From: Variovorax paradoxus NBRC 15149
GTDB taxonomy: Bacteria > Pseudomonadota > Gammaproteobacteria > Burkholderiales > Burkholderiaceae_C
Direction: 5' to 3'
DNA: 64,000 bases
Assembly (NCBI RefSeq): GCF_001591365.1
Contig: NZ_BCUT01000001.1
Coordinates: forward strand, 1,984,001-2,048,000
Positions 37,002 through 46,220 of the stretch are shown here, piece after piece. The notes under the pieces were generated by a model. The model saw nothing but the letters and a program-made list of their open reading frames with translations. It was not told where the DNA came from and searched no databases. Position 1 is the stretch's first letter. Every line of letters begins with the position of its first letter. The position numbers and the translations under genes are program-made.

Positions 37002-38333
37002 ATGTCCTATCCATTTGGCGGACGCAGCCACTACAGCGTCATCGTCGTCGGCGGCGGCCAGGCCGGCCTGTCGCTGAGCCACTGCCTGCAGCAGCGCGGC
37101 ATCGACCACCTCGTGATCGAGAAGCGCAGCCTGGTGCACAGCTGGCGCACGCAGCGCTGGGATTCGTTCTGCCTGGTCACGCCCAATTGGCAGTGCCAGC
37201 TGCCGGGCTGGGCCTACCGCGGCGACGATCCGCACGGCTTCATGGTCAAGGACCAGATCAACGACTGGCTCGCGGGCTTCGTCGCGCAGGTGAAGGCACC
37301 GGCCATCGAGGGCGTGACCGTCGAGCGCGTGGCGCGCGTGCCAGGCACGGACGAGCGCGACCGCTTCATGGTGCAGACCGACGCCGGCCTCTACACCGCC
37401 GACCAGGTGGTGGTGGCCTCCGGCGGCTACCACCGCCCGATCGTGCCGCGCCTGGCCGAGAAGCTGCCGCCGCACGTGGTGCAGTACCACTCGGCGCAGT
37501 ACCGCAACCCGGCGCAGTTGCCCGAGGGTGCGGTGCTGGTGGTGGGTTGCGGCCAGTCGGGTTCGCAGATCGCCGAGGACCTGCACCTGGCCGGGCGCAA
37601 GGTGTACCTTGCCACCGGCGATGCGCCGCGCTGCGCCCGCTTCTACCGCGGCCGCGAAGTGGTCGACTGGCTCGCCGACATGAAGTACTACGACATGCCC
37701 GTGACCGAGCATCCGCTGCGCGAGGGGGTGCGCGACAACACCAACCACTACGTGACCGGACGCGACGGCGGCCGCGACATCGACCTGCGGCGCTTCGCGC
37801 TCGAAGGCATGGAGCTGTACGGCCTGCTGACCGGCCTGGGCGGCGACGGCACGCTGGAGTTCCAGCCCAACCTGCGCGAGCACCTGGACAGCGCCGACGC
37901 CACCTACAACCGCATCAACGCCTCGATCGACAAGTTCATTGCCTCCCGGGGCATCGAGGCGCCGCCGCCCTCGGTCTACACGCCGGTGTGGGAGCCGCCC
38001 GAGGAGCGCACGCGCCTGAGCCTTGCCGAGGCGGGCATCGCGAGCGTGCTCTGGTGCATCGGCTTCTCGCCCGACTTCGATTGGGTGGATGCGCCGGTGT
38101 TCAACGGCCGCGGCGCGCCGGTGCACCAGCGCGGCGTGACGGGCGTGCCGGGGCTCTACTTCCTGGGGCTGCCGTGGCTGCACACCTGGGGATCGGGCCG
38201 CTTCTCGGGCGTGGCGCGCGATGCGGAGTTTCTTGCCGAGGCGATCGAGGAGAGAAAGAAGGCGGCAGCGGCCGGCCGAGCCGATGCGCAGGAGGAGGAA
38301 CCGGCCGGCACCGGGCTGCGCGCTGCAGCCTGA
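37002..38333 (+). CDS. MSMEG_0569 family flavin-dependent oxidoreductase (Nit1C)
   Basis: 443 residues, FAD/NADPH monooxygenase-like. The FAD-binding motif is [17 protein letters not shown] near residue 14, the second Rossmann motif (NADPH) is [17 protein letters not shown], and a C-terminal [18 protein letters not shown] closes the flavin domain. It is the last gene of the seven-gene set. The C-terminal tail (about 30 residues, Ala/Glu/Arg-rich) looks like an extension. It ends only eight bases from the convergent response-regulator gene. Confidence 0.94.
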   Translation: MSYPFGGRSHYSVIVVGGGQAGLSLSHCLQQRGIDHLVIEKRSLVHSWRTQRWDSFCLVTPNWQCQLPGWAYRGDDPHGFMVKDQINDWLAGFVAQVKAPAIEGVTVERVARVPGTDERDRFMVQTDAGLYTADQVVVASGGYHRPIVPRLAEKLPPHVVQYHSAQYRNPAQLPEGAVLVVGCGQSGSQIAEDLHLAGRKVYLATGDAPRCARFYRGREVVDWLADMKYYDMPVTEHPLREGVRDNTNHYVTGRDGGRDIDLRRFALEGMELYGLLTGLGGDGTLEFQPNLREHLDSADATYNRINASIDKFIASRGIEAPPPSVYTPVWEPPEERTRLSLAEAGIASVLWCIGFSPDFDWVDAPVFNGRGAPVHQRGVTGVPGLYFLGLPWLHTWGSGRFSGVARDAEFLAEAIEERKKAAAAGRADAQEEEPAGTGLRAAA

Positions 38334-38341
38334 GCTCAGGC

Positions 38342-39025
38342 TCAGGCCTGCTGCGCCTCGGTCAGCGCCTGCGCGGCCACCACGGCCTCGGTGCGGTTGC
38401 GCACGTTGAGCGCGCGGAAGATGGCCGCCAGGTGGATCTTGACGGTGCCTTCGCTGATGCCCAGGCTGCGGCCGATGAGCTTGTTGGGCTTGCCCTGCGA
38501 CAGCAGCTGCAGCACCTCGACCTGGCGCTCGGTGAGCACGCTGCGCAGGTGCTCGAGCGTCTGCGAAGAAGCGCCTGCGGAGCGCGCATCGCCGTTCTGC
38601 GTGGGCGCCACGCCGGCCACGATGCCGGGCGGCAGCGCCGTGAGCATCATGGGCGGCACGTACACGCCGCCGGCCAGCACCAGCCGCACGGCCGACAGCA
38701 TGACCTCGGGCGAGTAGGCCTTGGGAATGAAGCCGAGCACGCCGCGCTCGAGCGCGCTGCGCATGATGGCCGGGTCTTCGTAGCCCGAGAGCACGATGAC
38801 CGGCACGGCCGGATGGCGGCGGCGGATTTCGTCGATGTGCGCCTGGCCGTCGGCGCCGGGCATGTTGAGGTCGATCAGGGCCAGGTCGAGCTCGTCGGTG
38901 GCGCCGGCAAGCAATTCGTCGACGCTCATCGCCAGGACGAACTCGATGCCGGGCCCCAGCTCCGACAACTTGGCCTTGACCGCCTCGATGACGAGCCGGT
39001 GGTCGTCGGCGATCAGAATTTTCAT
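38342..39025 (-). CDS. Orphan NarL-family response regulator
   Basis: 227 residues. The receiver domain has Asp7-Asp8, phosphoacceptor Asp52 (ALIDLNMPG) and Lys102 (IPKAY). A LuxR-type DNA-binding domain follows (LTERQVEVLQLLSQGKPNKL, then ISEGTVKIHLAAIFRALNV). No histidine kinase is adjacent. It sits between Nit1C and the secretion locus and could govern either; the sequence does not say which. Confidence 0.92.
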   Translation of the reverse strand: MKILIADDHRLVIEAVKAKLSELGPGIEFVLAMSVDELLAGATDELDLALIDLNMPGADGQAHIDEIRRRHPAVPVIVLSGYEDPAIMRSALERGVLGFIPKAYSPEVMLSAVRLVLAGGVYVPPMMLTALPPGIVAGVAPTQNGDARSAGASSQTLEHLRSVLTERQVEVLQLLSQGKPNKLIGRSLGISEGTVKIHLAAIFRALNVRNRTEAVVAAQALTEAQQA

Positions 39026-39287
39026 GGCATGTCCTAGTGTCCCGGGTGTCCCAGCGTGCGTGCATTGAACTCAGCGGATGCCGAAGATACCGGCGATTGC
39101 CCCGCACAGCAAGCCGGTTTGCCCGACGAACGGCATAGTCCCCAAGCGATATGGCGCCCGCCGCCCGGCGTTCGGAAGATGGAATCCTTACTCGAAGGAA
39201 CCGGGGACATGGGGATGTGCCATCGCAGCAGACGCCGGTGCAAGGCATCCTCCGCAACGCAGGCGCGGTGAGCGGGCGCGGTCATCC

Positions 39288-40613
39288 ATGCTCCGGCTGC
39301 TCGACTGTTTTTCCGCATTCGTCTCCTTCGGCCTCGCCCTCGACGCATCGATCGCGGCCGGCCGCGCCGCGCCGCCCTCGCACGCTGCCGCGCAGCAACA
39401 GGCGCGCCGGCTGCTCGACGCGGCGCGCGCCTGCGCATCGGGCCAGCCCGCCGCGCAGGTCGAATCGGCGGTCTTTGCGATGGTGGCCTGGATCGACGAG
39501 ATCCTGGCGCGCCATCCCGGTGCGGCCGCGGGCGCGGCGCCGCTGCAGGTGCAGCTGTTCAACTCGAACAACGCCCACAGCGAGTTCTTCCACCACCTGT
39601 CGGCGCTGGGCGCAGAGGACGACGAGCTGCGCGAGGTCTACTGGCATGCGCTGGTGCACGGCTTCAAGGGCCAGTACTACTTCGAGAGCGACGACCGCGG
39701 CGAGCTCGGCAAGCTGAAGGAGCTGCACGGCCACCAGCTGCGGCGCAGGCCCCTGGCGCTCGGCAGCCTGGTGCAGGACCGCATCACGCCGCAGCCCTAT
39801 GGCGTGGCGGATCCGCCGGGCCCGCACGACCTGCACCGCCGCGACCGCAGCCTGCTGCGCGCGCTCGGGGCGCTCGCGCTGCTGCTGCCGCTGCTCTATC
39901 TGCTGTGGTGGCAGTGGCCGGCCGGGCTGCACGCGGGCGAGCCGGGACCGGCGCAGCGCATCGAGCAGCATCTTCAAGGCTATGCATGCGCCGATCTCTC
40001 GGCTTCGGCCGACAAGGGCGGCAGGCTGCACGTGAGCGGCTTCGTCTCGCTGCCGGCCGACCTCGAGCGGGTGGAGCGCGAGGTGGCCGGCCTGCTGCCC
40101 GATGGCGGCTCGCCCACCTTCGACGTCAGGCTGCGCGTGTGGCCCCACTGCGAGGTGTTCGCCATCCTGAAGCCCTACCAGCTGCGCAACCGCGAGAAGG
40201 CCCTCGGACTGGACGTGACGGCCGTGACGGCCCGCAACGGCCGGCTGCGCGAAGGAGACGACGTGCGCATGCAGGTGGCCGCGCCCCGGCACGACAGCTA
40301 CCTGTGGGTCGACTACTACACCGCCGACGGTTCGGTCATGCACCTGAACACCGGCCAGCCGATGCGGCTGCGCGCCGGCGAGAAGCTGGAGCTGGGCCGC
40401 GACATCCCGGCGAGCTGGCTGGTGGGCCCGCCCTTCGGCACCGTGCTTGTCACGGCGCTCTCGTCCCCCACGCCGCTCGACGGCGCGGCCGACCGGCCGC
40501 CCTACGAACTCGCATCGGCCTACCTGCTGCGGCTGCGCGAGGTGCTCGCGGCCAACAAGGGCAACGAGCGGCTGCTTGCCGATTTCGAGTTCCTCGAGAC
40601 CACTGCACGTTGA
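39288..40613 (+). CDS. tssL: TssL (DotU family) with periplasmic DUF4384-like extension
   Basis: Inner-membrane subunit of the type VI secretion membrane complex, 441 residues. The cytoplasmic DotU domain is seen at about 1-155 (VAWIDEILARHP, LQVQLFNSNNAHSEFFHHLS, KGQYYFESDDRGELGKLKEL), then one membrane helix at 189-209. Beyond it lies a periplasmic region with a BON-like alpha/beta part and a DUF4384-like domain (YLWVDYYTADGSVMHLNTG). Usual extensions are OmpA or peptidoglycan-binding domains, so this end is unusual. The ATG at 39288 is chosen since upstream codons read as non-coding. First gene of the plus-strand T6SS unit. Confidence 0.85.
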   Translation: MLRLLDCFSAFVSFGLALDASIAAGRAAPPSHAAAQQQARRLLDAARACASGQPAAQVESAVFAMVAWIDEILARHPGAAAGAAPLQVQLFNSNNAHSEFFHHLSALGAEDDELREVYWHALVHGFKGQYYFESDDRGELGKLKELHGHQLRRRPLALGSLVQDRITPQPYGVADPPGPHDLHRRDRSLLRALGALALLLPLLYLLWWQWPAGLHAGEPGPAQRIEQHLQGYACADLSASADKGGRLHVSGFVSLPADLERVEREVAGLLPDGGSPTFDVRLRVWPHCEVFAILKPYQLRNREKALGLDVTAVTARNGRLREGDDVRMQVAAPRHDSYLWVDYYTADGSVMHLNTGQPMRLRAGEKLELGRDIPASWLVGPPFGTVLVTALSSPTPLDGAADRPPYELASAYLLRLREVLAANKGNERLLADFEFLETTAR

Positions 40614-40623
40614 AAGCCGCAGC

Positions 40624-41754
40624 ATGCCCGCCGCGTTGTTGCCTGCCCATTTCTTCTGGCTCCTGCTCGCGCTGTGCCTGGCCGGCTTTGCGCTGCTGTA
40701 CGCCGCGGTCCACGACGCGGGCCGCGGTGCGCGCCGCCGCGCGCTGCGCCGGCGCATTGCCGCACTCGGCCCGCCGGCGGCCGAAGCCGACGAAGCCGCG
40801 ATCGAATCCATGAGGGAGGCCATGAGGAAAGCCATGTCGCACGCACGCCAGTTCCTGCGCCAGCCATCGTGCCAGCAAGCCGCGCCGGTGCCCTGGTTTC
40901 TCTTTCTCGGCGATGCGGCGGCCAACCTGCCGGGGCTGCTGGCGGCGGCGCATGCCGAGCACCTGGCACCTTCGGGCAGCGAGCCTTTCGGCGAACCCTA
41001 CTGGCGCTGGTGGCTCACCGGCTCGATGACGGCCATCGAGCTGCACCCGAGCGCCGTCAGCGACGTGGCCGCGGCGCCGCACACGCGCGCGCTGTGGCTC
41101 CAGGCGCTCCTCGCGCTGGCCGAGCGGCGCGACCGCGTGCCGATCAACGGCGTGGTGGCCTGCGTGGCGGCGAGCGAACTGCTGCACCCGTCCAGCGCAG
41201 GCATGAAGCCGCTGGCCGGCAGGATGCGCCGGCTGCTCGACGAGGCCGCGGACACCCTGCGCCTGCAGCTGCCGGTCTACCTGGTCGTGACCGGCCTGGA
41301 GCAGCTGGCCGGCTATGCCACGCTGCGCGGTGCGCTGCCGCCCGAGGTGCTCGCACAGGTGATCGGCCATCGCCTGGCCGGGCCGGCCGCCCACGGCGAG
41401 ACCGCGGCCGAACGGCTCGATGCCCTGTTCGATCCCATGGCGCGCCAGCTGCATGCGCTGCGCATGGCGCTGCTGCGCGAACAGCCGGGCGCATCGGGCC
41501 GGCTCGCGATCCATGAGTTCATCGAGGCGCTGCGGGCGCTGCAGCCCGCATTGCGCGAAGTGGCCGAGGCCCTGTTCGAAAGCCATGGCCGCGGCTCGCG
41601 CGGCCCGCGATGGCGCGGCCTCTATGTGACGGCCGCCGCATCGGGTGCGGCCGGCGGCGCCTTCGTGACCGACCTGTTCGAGCGCTTCCTGCCCGCCGAC
41701 CAGCCGCTCGCGCGGCCCGGCCGCGCGCCGAACGCCAGCGCGGCGAAGGCGTGA
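40624..41754 (+). CDS. Short TssM/IcmF-like protein lacking the P-loop
   Basis: 376 residues, resembling only the N-terminal cytoplasmic part of TssM. One membrane helix (10-28) is followed by PWFLFLGDAAANLPGLL, where TssM has its Walker A GxxGxGKT: here the Lys and Thr are absent. Later matches are RVPINGVVACVAASELL and QLPVYLVVTGLEQLAGY, both as in TssM. No second membrane helix or periplasmic domain follows. It is either an accessory of the membrane complex or a reduced paralogue. It starts ten bases after tssL. Confidence 0.7.
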   Translation: MPAALLPAHFFWLLLALCLAGFALLYAAVHDAGRGARRRALRRRIAALGPPAAEADEAAIESMREAMRKAMSHARQFLRQPSCQQAAPVPWFLFLGDAAANLPGLLAAAHAEHLAPSGSEPFGEPYWRWWLTGSMTAIELHPSAVSDVAAAPHTRALWLQALLALAERRDRVPINGVVACVAASELLHPSSAGMKPLAGRMRRLLDEAADTLRLQLPVYLVVTGLEQLAGYATLRGALPPEVLAQVIGHRLAGPAAHGETAAERLDALFDPMARQLHALRMALLREQPGASGRLAIHEFIEALRALQPALREVAEALFESHGRGSRGPRWRGLYVTAAASGAAGGAFVTDLFERFLPADQPLARPGRAPNASAAKA

Positions 41755-41776
41755 ACGAGCGGCCCGCAGGCGAGGT

Positions 41777-42292
41777 TTATTTGCTGCTGTCGATGCGGAT
41801 CTGCCGCGCGCCGAAGGTCACGGTGAGCGTCTGCGGCTTGCCGGGCTCCACGGCGCGCACTTCGCGCCAGCGCGCACGGTCGAGGTCGCGGAACGCGGCC
41901 ATCACGCCGATGGCCTTGGCATCGGCCGGCAGCGTGAGGTCGAGCTTTCTGCTTTCGCCGGGGCGCAGCAGCATCTCTTCGCGCTGCACCAGCTCGGCGC
42001 CGAGCGTGGCCTGGTCCTTTTCGAACAGCGAGAAGAAGTCGGCCCCTTCGAAGGGGCCGGGCGACTTCAGCGCATAGATGCGCACCGTGAGCGGCGATGC
42101 GCGGCCGCGCGCATCGGGGTTGGCATCGGCACCGGCCGCGAGCGTGATCGACACCGGCGTGACCACGGGCTTGCTTGCGCAGCCTGCGATCAGGGCACCG
42201 GTCAATGCGAGGCCAGAGGCCAATGCAAGGCGCCGCGAGACCGCAGCAAAAGAGCGTCCATAGGACGAATGGTGTGTACCCAGCGTGCGCAT
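41777..42292 (-). CDS. tssJ: TssJ outer-membrane lipoprotein
   Basis: 171 residues. The lipobox IAGC follows a hydrophobic segment (LALASGLALTGALIAG), and the mature domain shows the TssJ pattern PLTVRIYALKSPGPFEGADF and LGAELVQREEMLLRPGES. It anchors the TssLM complex to the outer membrane. ATG 42292 has AAGGGA upstream. It is transcribed opposite to its neighbours tssL and tssA, with 71 bases to the tssA start. Confidence 0.92.
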   Translation of the reverse strand: MRTLGTHHSSYGRSFAAVSRRLALASGLALTGALIAGCASKPVVTPVSITLAAGADANPDARGRASPLTVRIYALKSPGPFEGADFFSLFEKDQATLGAELVQREEMLLRPGESRKLDLTLPADAKAIGVMAAFRDLDRARWREVRAVEPGKPQTLTVTFGARQIRIDSSK

Positions 42293-42363
42293 GCTATTCC
42301 CTTCGTTGCATTGACCGGTTCGGACGCATCTTTGATTATCACCAGCCAACTCGAACAGGCAAC

Positions 42364-43395
42364 ATGCTGACCACCGAACTTGTCGAAGCCCTGCTCACGC
42401 CCATCGGCGAGGCCTCGCCGTGCGGCGACGATCTGGAGTACGACGCGGCCTTTACCGCGCTCACCACCGCAGCGCAGGGCAAGCCCGAGCAGCAGTTCGG
42501 CGACACCGTCATCCCCGCGGTGGAGCCGGAGTGGCGCGAGGTGGCCGAACAGTCCGACGCGATCCTGCGCCGCAGCAAGGACGTGCGCGCCGCCGTGCTG
42601 CTGCTGCGTGCTTCCACGCGGCTGCAGGGACTTGCCGGTTTCGTTGCCGGGCTCGAACTGCTCACCCGCCTGCTCGACAAGTTCTGGGACGGCATACATC
42701 CAAAGCTCGATGCCGAGGACGACAACGATCCCACCATGCGCCTGAACGCGCTCGCGCCGCTCGGCGACGAGACGATGGTCCTGCGCGACCTGTACGACGC
42801 GCAGGTGGGCATGGCACCCGGCGTGGGCGCGATCCGCGTGCGCGACATCGCGGTGGCCAACAACGCATTGAATGCGGTGGGCGGCGAAGCCACCTATTCG
42901 CCGGCTCAGATCCAGGGCGGCCTCGAAGCGCTGCATGCCGAGCGGCCCGAGCTGATCCAGGCCGCCATCGGCGTGCCCGGCGGGGTCGAGAAGCTGCAGG
43001 CCCTGCTGGTGGAGCGCACCGGCCGCTCCGACGCGATCGACCTCTCCCCGCTGCGCGCCATCGGCCGCATGCTGCAGAAGGCGTGCAGCGCTGCCATCGG
43101 TGCGCCCGAAGAAGCCGGCACCGCCGAAGAGGCGCAAGGCGATGTGCCGCAGGCCGGCGGCGCGCCGCGGCCCGCTGCCATGCGCGGCGAGATCCAGAGC
43201 CGGCAGGACGCGCTGCAGATGCTGGACCGCGTGATCCGCTTTCTCGAGCAGACCGAGCCCGGCAACCCCGCGCCGCTCCTGATCGAGCGCGCCAAGAAGC
43301 TCATCGGCGTGAGCTTTCTCGAAATCATGGCCAACCTCGCGCCCGGCGCGCTGGACACGATCGAGACCGTGACCGGCAAGCGTCCGTCCGAGTAG
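42364..43395 (+). CDS. tssA: TssA, T6SS assembly protein
   Basis: 343 residues. The N-terminal ImpA domain is clear: SPCGDDLEYDAAFTAL, then VAEQSDAILRRSKDVRAAVL and WDGIHPKLDAEDDNDP. The C-terminus (QDALQMLDRVIRFLEQTEPG, PLLIERAKKLIG) is the short-TssA type. TssA primes and caps the growing sheath. Divergent from tssJ and 70 bases before tssB. Confidence 0.93.
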   Translation: MLTTELVEALLTPIGEASPCGDDLEYDAAFTALTTAAQGKPEQQFGDTVIPAVEPEWREVAEQSDAILRRSKDVRAAVLLLRASTRLQGLAGFVAGLELLTRLLDKFWDGIHPKLDAEDDNDPTMRLNALAPLGDETMVLRDLYDAQVGMAPGVGAIRVRDIAVANNALNAVGGEATYSPAQIQGGLEALHAERPELIQAAIGVPGGVEKLQALLVERTGRSDAIDLSPLRAIGRMLQKACSAAIGAPEEAGTAEEAQGDVPQAGGAPRPAAMRGEIQSRQDALQMLDRVIRFLEQTEPGNPAPLLIERAKKLIGVSFLEIMANLAPGALDTIETVTGKRPSE

Positions 43396-43465
43396 CCGGC
43401 TTTTCCCTTTCCTTTTTTTTCCTGTTGATCGAACCGCCTCATCTACCCCCGCAAGGAGCATCGCC

Positions 43466-43984
43466 ATGGCCAAGAGCAGTCAGAAATTCATCGCCCGCAA
43501 CCGGGCGCCACGCGTGCAGATCGAGTACGACGTGGAACTCTACGGCGCCGAGAAGAAGATTCAGCTGCCCTTCGTGATGGGCGTGCTGGCCGACCTGTCG
43601 GGCAAGCCGGCCGATCCGCTCGCGCCCGTGGCCGACCGCAAGTTCCTCGAGTTCGACGTGGACAACTTCGACTCGCGCATGAAGGCCATGAAGCCGCGCG
43701 CCGCCTTCGCGGTGGAGAACTCGCTGACCGGCGAAGGCGAGCTCAAGGTCGAGCTCACCTTCGAGAACATGGAAGACTTCTCGCCCGCTGCCGTGGCCAG
43801 GAAGGTCGGCGCGCTCGACAAGCTGCTCGAGGCGCGCACCCAGCTGTCGAACCTCGTGACCTACATGGACGGCAAGAACGGCGCCGAGGAACTGCTGGCC
43901 AAGGTGCTCGAGGACCCGGCCCTGCTGCAGTCGCTGGCGGCCACCGCCAAGCCCGACGACGAAGCGGCCAAGCCGACCGCCTGA
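43466..43984 (+). CDS. tssB: TssB, contractile sheath small subunit
   Basis: 172 residues with the family pattern RVQIEYDVELYGAEKKIQLP, FVMGVLADLSGKP and KFLEFDVDNFDSRM. It pairs with TssC to form the phage-tail-like sheath. AAGGAGC is well placed before the ATG. The C-terminal 15 residues are Ala/Asp/Lys-rich. Confidence 0.97.
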   Translation: MAKSSQKFIARNRAPRVQIEYDVELYGAEKKIQLPFVMGVLADLSGKPADPLAPVADRKFLEFDVDNFDSRMKAMKPRAAFAVENSLTGEGELKVELTFENMEDFSPAAVARKVGALDKLLEARTQLSNLVTYMDGKNGAEELLAKVLEDPALLQSLAATAKPDDEAAKPTA

Positions 43985-44025
43985 TCCCCCACACCCGACA
44001 CACCGGACCCCCGAGGAGAACCACC

Positions 44026-45519
44026 ATGGCCGAAGCACTCGAGCAGAGCGCACTCAAGGATGTCGCCTATGCGGGCAGCGATTTTTCGTCGCTCCTGCAA
44101 AAGGAATTCAAGCCGCGCAGCGACGAAGCCAAGAGCGCCGTCGAAGCCGCGGTGCTCACGCTCGCGCAGCAGGCGCTGAGCAACAGCACCGTCATCGGCA
44201 AGGACGTGACCAAGTCGATCCAGTCGATGATCGCCGCGATCGACGCCAAGCTGACCGACCAGGTCAACAAGATCATCCACCACCCCGACTACCAGAAGCT
44301 CGAGAGTGCGTGGCGCGGCCTGCACTACATGGTGAACAACACCGAGACCGACGAGCACCTGAAGATCCGGGTGATGGACATCTCGAAGACGGACCTTGCC
44401 AAGAGCCTGAAGAAGTTCAAGGGCGCGGCCTGGGATCAGAGCCCGATGTTCAAGAAGATCTACGAGCAGGAATACGGCCAGTTCGGCGGCGAGCCCTTCG
44501 GCGCGCTGGTGGGCGACTACCACTTCGACCAGAGCCCGCCCGACATCGAGCTGCTGGGCGAGATGTCCAAGATCGCCGCCTCGGCGCATGCGCCCTTCAT
44601 CACCGGCGCGAGCCCCAACCTGATGCAGATGGAATCGTGGCAGGAGCTCGCCAACCCGCGCGACCTGACCAAGATCTTTCTCACGCCCGAGTACGCCGGC
44701 TGGCGGTCGCTGCGCGACTCCGACGACGCCAAGTACCTGGGCCTGTGCATGCCGCGCTTCCTGGCGCGCACGCCCTACGGCGCCAACACCAATCCGGTGG
44801 AGGAGTTCGACTTCGAGGAAGACACCGCGGGCGCCGACCACAGCAAGTACGCCTGGGCCAACGCAGCCTATGCAATGGCCACCAACATCAATCGCTCCTA
44901 CAAGCTCTATGGCTGGGGTTCGCGCATCCGCGGGATCGAGTCGGGCGGCGCGGTGGAGAACCTGCCGCTGCACACCTTCCCGAGCGACGACGGCGGCGTG
45001 GACCAGAAGTGCCCGACCGAGATCGCCATCAGCGACCGGCGCGAGGCGGAGCTGTCGAAGGCCGGCCTGCTTTCGCTGATCCACCGCAAGAACTCCGACT
45101 TCGCGGCCTTCATCGGTGCGCAGTCGCTGCACAAGCCGGCCGAGTACGACGACCCGGACGCCACGGCCAACGCCAACCTGGCGGCGCGCCTGCCCTACCT
45201 CTTTGCCTGCAACCGCTTCGCGCACTACCTGAAGTGCATCGTGCGCGACAAGGTCGGCAGCTTCAAGGAGCGCGACGACATGCAGCGCTGGCTCAACAAA
45301 TGGATCATGAACTACGTGGACGGCGACCCCGTCAACTCCTCCGAAGAGACCAAGGCCAGGAAGCCCCTGGCCGCGGCCGAGGTGGTGGTGGAAGAGGTCG
45401 AGGGCAACCCCGGCTACTACACCTCCAAGTTCTTCCTGCGCCCGCACTACCAGCTCGAAGGCCTCACGGTGTCGCTGCGGCTGGTGTCGAAGCTGCCCTC
45501 GGCCAAGGGCGGCAAGTAG
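44026..45519 (+). CDS. tssC: TssC, contractile sheath large subunit
   Basis: 497 residues, the usual length. Blocks VWRGLHYMVNNTETDEHLKI-like and IYEQEYGQFGGEPFGALVGD, the FLARTPYGANTNPVEEFDFE region and CNRFAHYLKCIVRDKVG match TssC/VipB. It is made with TssB; CGAGGAG stands before the ATG, 41 bases after tssB. A 146-base gap to hcp holds a 12-base palindrome (45527-45538) but no terminator. Confidence 0.97.
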   Translation: MAEALEQSALKDVAYAGSDFSSLLQKEFKPRSDEAKSAVEAAVLTLAQQALSNSTVIGKDVTKSIQSMIAAIDAKLTDQVNKIIHHPDYQKLESAWRGLHYMVNNTETDEHLKIRVMDISKTDLAKSLKKFKGAAWDQSPMFKKIYEQEYGQFGGEPFGALVGDYHFDQSPPDIELLGEMSKIAASAHAPFITGASPNLMQMESWQELANPRDLTKIFLTPEYAGWRSLRDSDDAKYLGLCMPRFLARTPYGANTNPVEEFDFEEDTAGADHSKYAWANAAYAMATNINRSYKLYGWGSRIRGIESGGAVENLPLHTFPSDDGGVDQKCPTEIAISDRREAELSKAGLLSLIHRKNSDFAAFIGAQSLHKPAEYDDPDATANANLAARLPYLFACNRFAHYLKCIVRDKVGSFKERDDMQRWLNKWIMNYVDGDPVNSSEETKARKPLAAAEVVVEEVEGNPGYYTSKFFLRPHYQLEGLTVSLRLVSKLPSAKGGK

Positions 45520-45665
45520 CAACGGGCGGCATATGCCGTCGGGGGGCCTTTGAAAACGGGGCCCATTGCTCGTTCTCTCCATAGCTCCCGGGCACCACCG
45601 CCGACCAGGCACCGCACGGAAGCCCTTTTTTTCTCTGACTCGCACACAACTGAAAGGTAAGCATC

Positions 45666-46148
45666 ATGGCTGCAGACATGTTTTTGAAGCTCGAGGGCGT
45701 CGACGGTGAATCCAAGGACGATTCGCACAAGAAGGAGATCGACGTTCTCTCCTGGAGCTGGGGTGCCAGCCAATCGGGCACCGGCCACGTGGGCGGCGGC
45801 TCGGGCGCAGGCAAGGTGAGCGTGCAGGACCTCTCGGTCACCAAGTACGTGGACTCCTCCTCGCACCTGCTGCTGCTCGACTGCTGCAATGGCCAGCACA
45901 TCAAGAAGGGCACGCTGGTGGTCCGCAAGGCCGGGGCCACGCCGCTCGAGTACATCAAGCTCACGATGGAAGACATCATCGTCAGCAACATCCACACCGG
46001 CGGCAGCGGCGGCGAAGACCGCCTGACCGAGACCATCACGCTGAACTTCTCGAAGTTCAAGTACGAGTACACGCCGCAGAAGGCCGACGGTTCCGGCGAC
46101 GGCACCAAGGAAACCGGCTGGGACATCGCCGCCAACAAGAAGGTCTGA
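45666..46148 (+). CDS. hcp: Hcp, T6SS inner-tube protein
   Basis: 160 residues, Hcp1-like. It shows MAADMFLKLEGVDGESKDDS, the beta-barrel strand IDVLSWSWGASQSG and the C-terminal LNFSKFKYEYTPQKADGS. Hexamers form the tube expelled by the sheath. Hcp is often expressed more than its neighbours, which fits its own leader and the hairpin behind it. Confidence 0.97.
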   Translation: MAADMFLKLEGVDGESKDDSHKKEIDVLSWSWGASQSGTGHVGGGSGAGKVSVQDLSVTKYVDSSSHLLLLDCCNGQHIKKGTLVVRKAGATPLEYIKLTMEDIIVSNIHTGGSGGEDRLTETITLNFSKFKYEYTPQKADGSGDGTKETGWDIAANKKV

Positions 46149-46164
46149 GGCGCCTTGCGCCAAC

Positions 46165-46186
46165 GGCCGCCCGGTGGACGGCGGCC
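46165..46186 (+). terminator. Hairpin after hcp (possible partial terminator)
   Basis: A 7-bp perfect stem (GGCCGCC with GGCGGCC, eight-base loop) lies 17 bases after the hcp stop, followed by GCCCCTTG with no T run. It may lower expression of the effector genes behind hcp or protect the hcp mRNA 3' end. Weak as a terminator. Confidence 0.35.
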
Positions 46187-46220
46187 GCCCCTTGATTGAC
46201 CTTCCAGCCGGAGAGACGCG

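Noticed and set aside
39078..39287. N-terminal extension of TssL from an upstream ATG at 39078
   Set aside because: The added 70 residues have no DotU similarity and are composition-poor; the DotU domain starts at the ATG at 39288.
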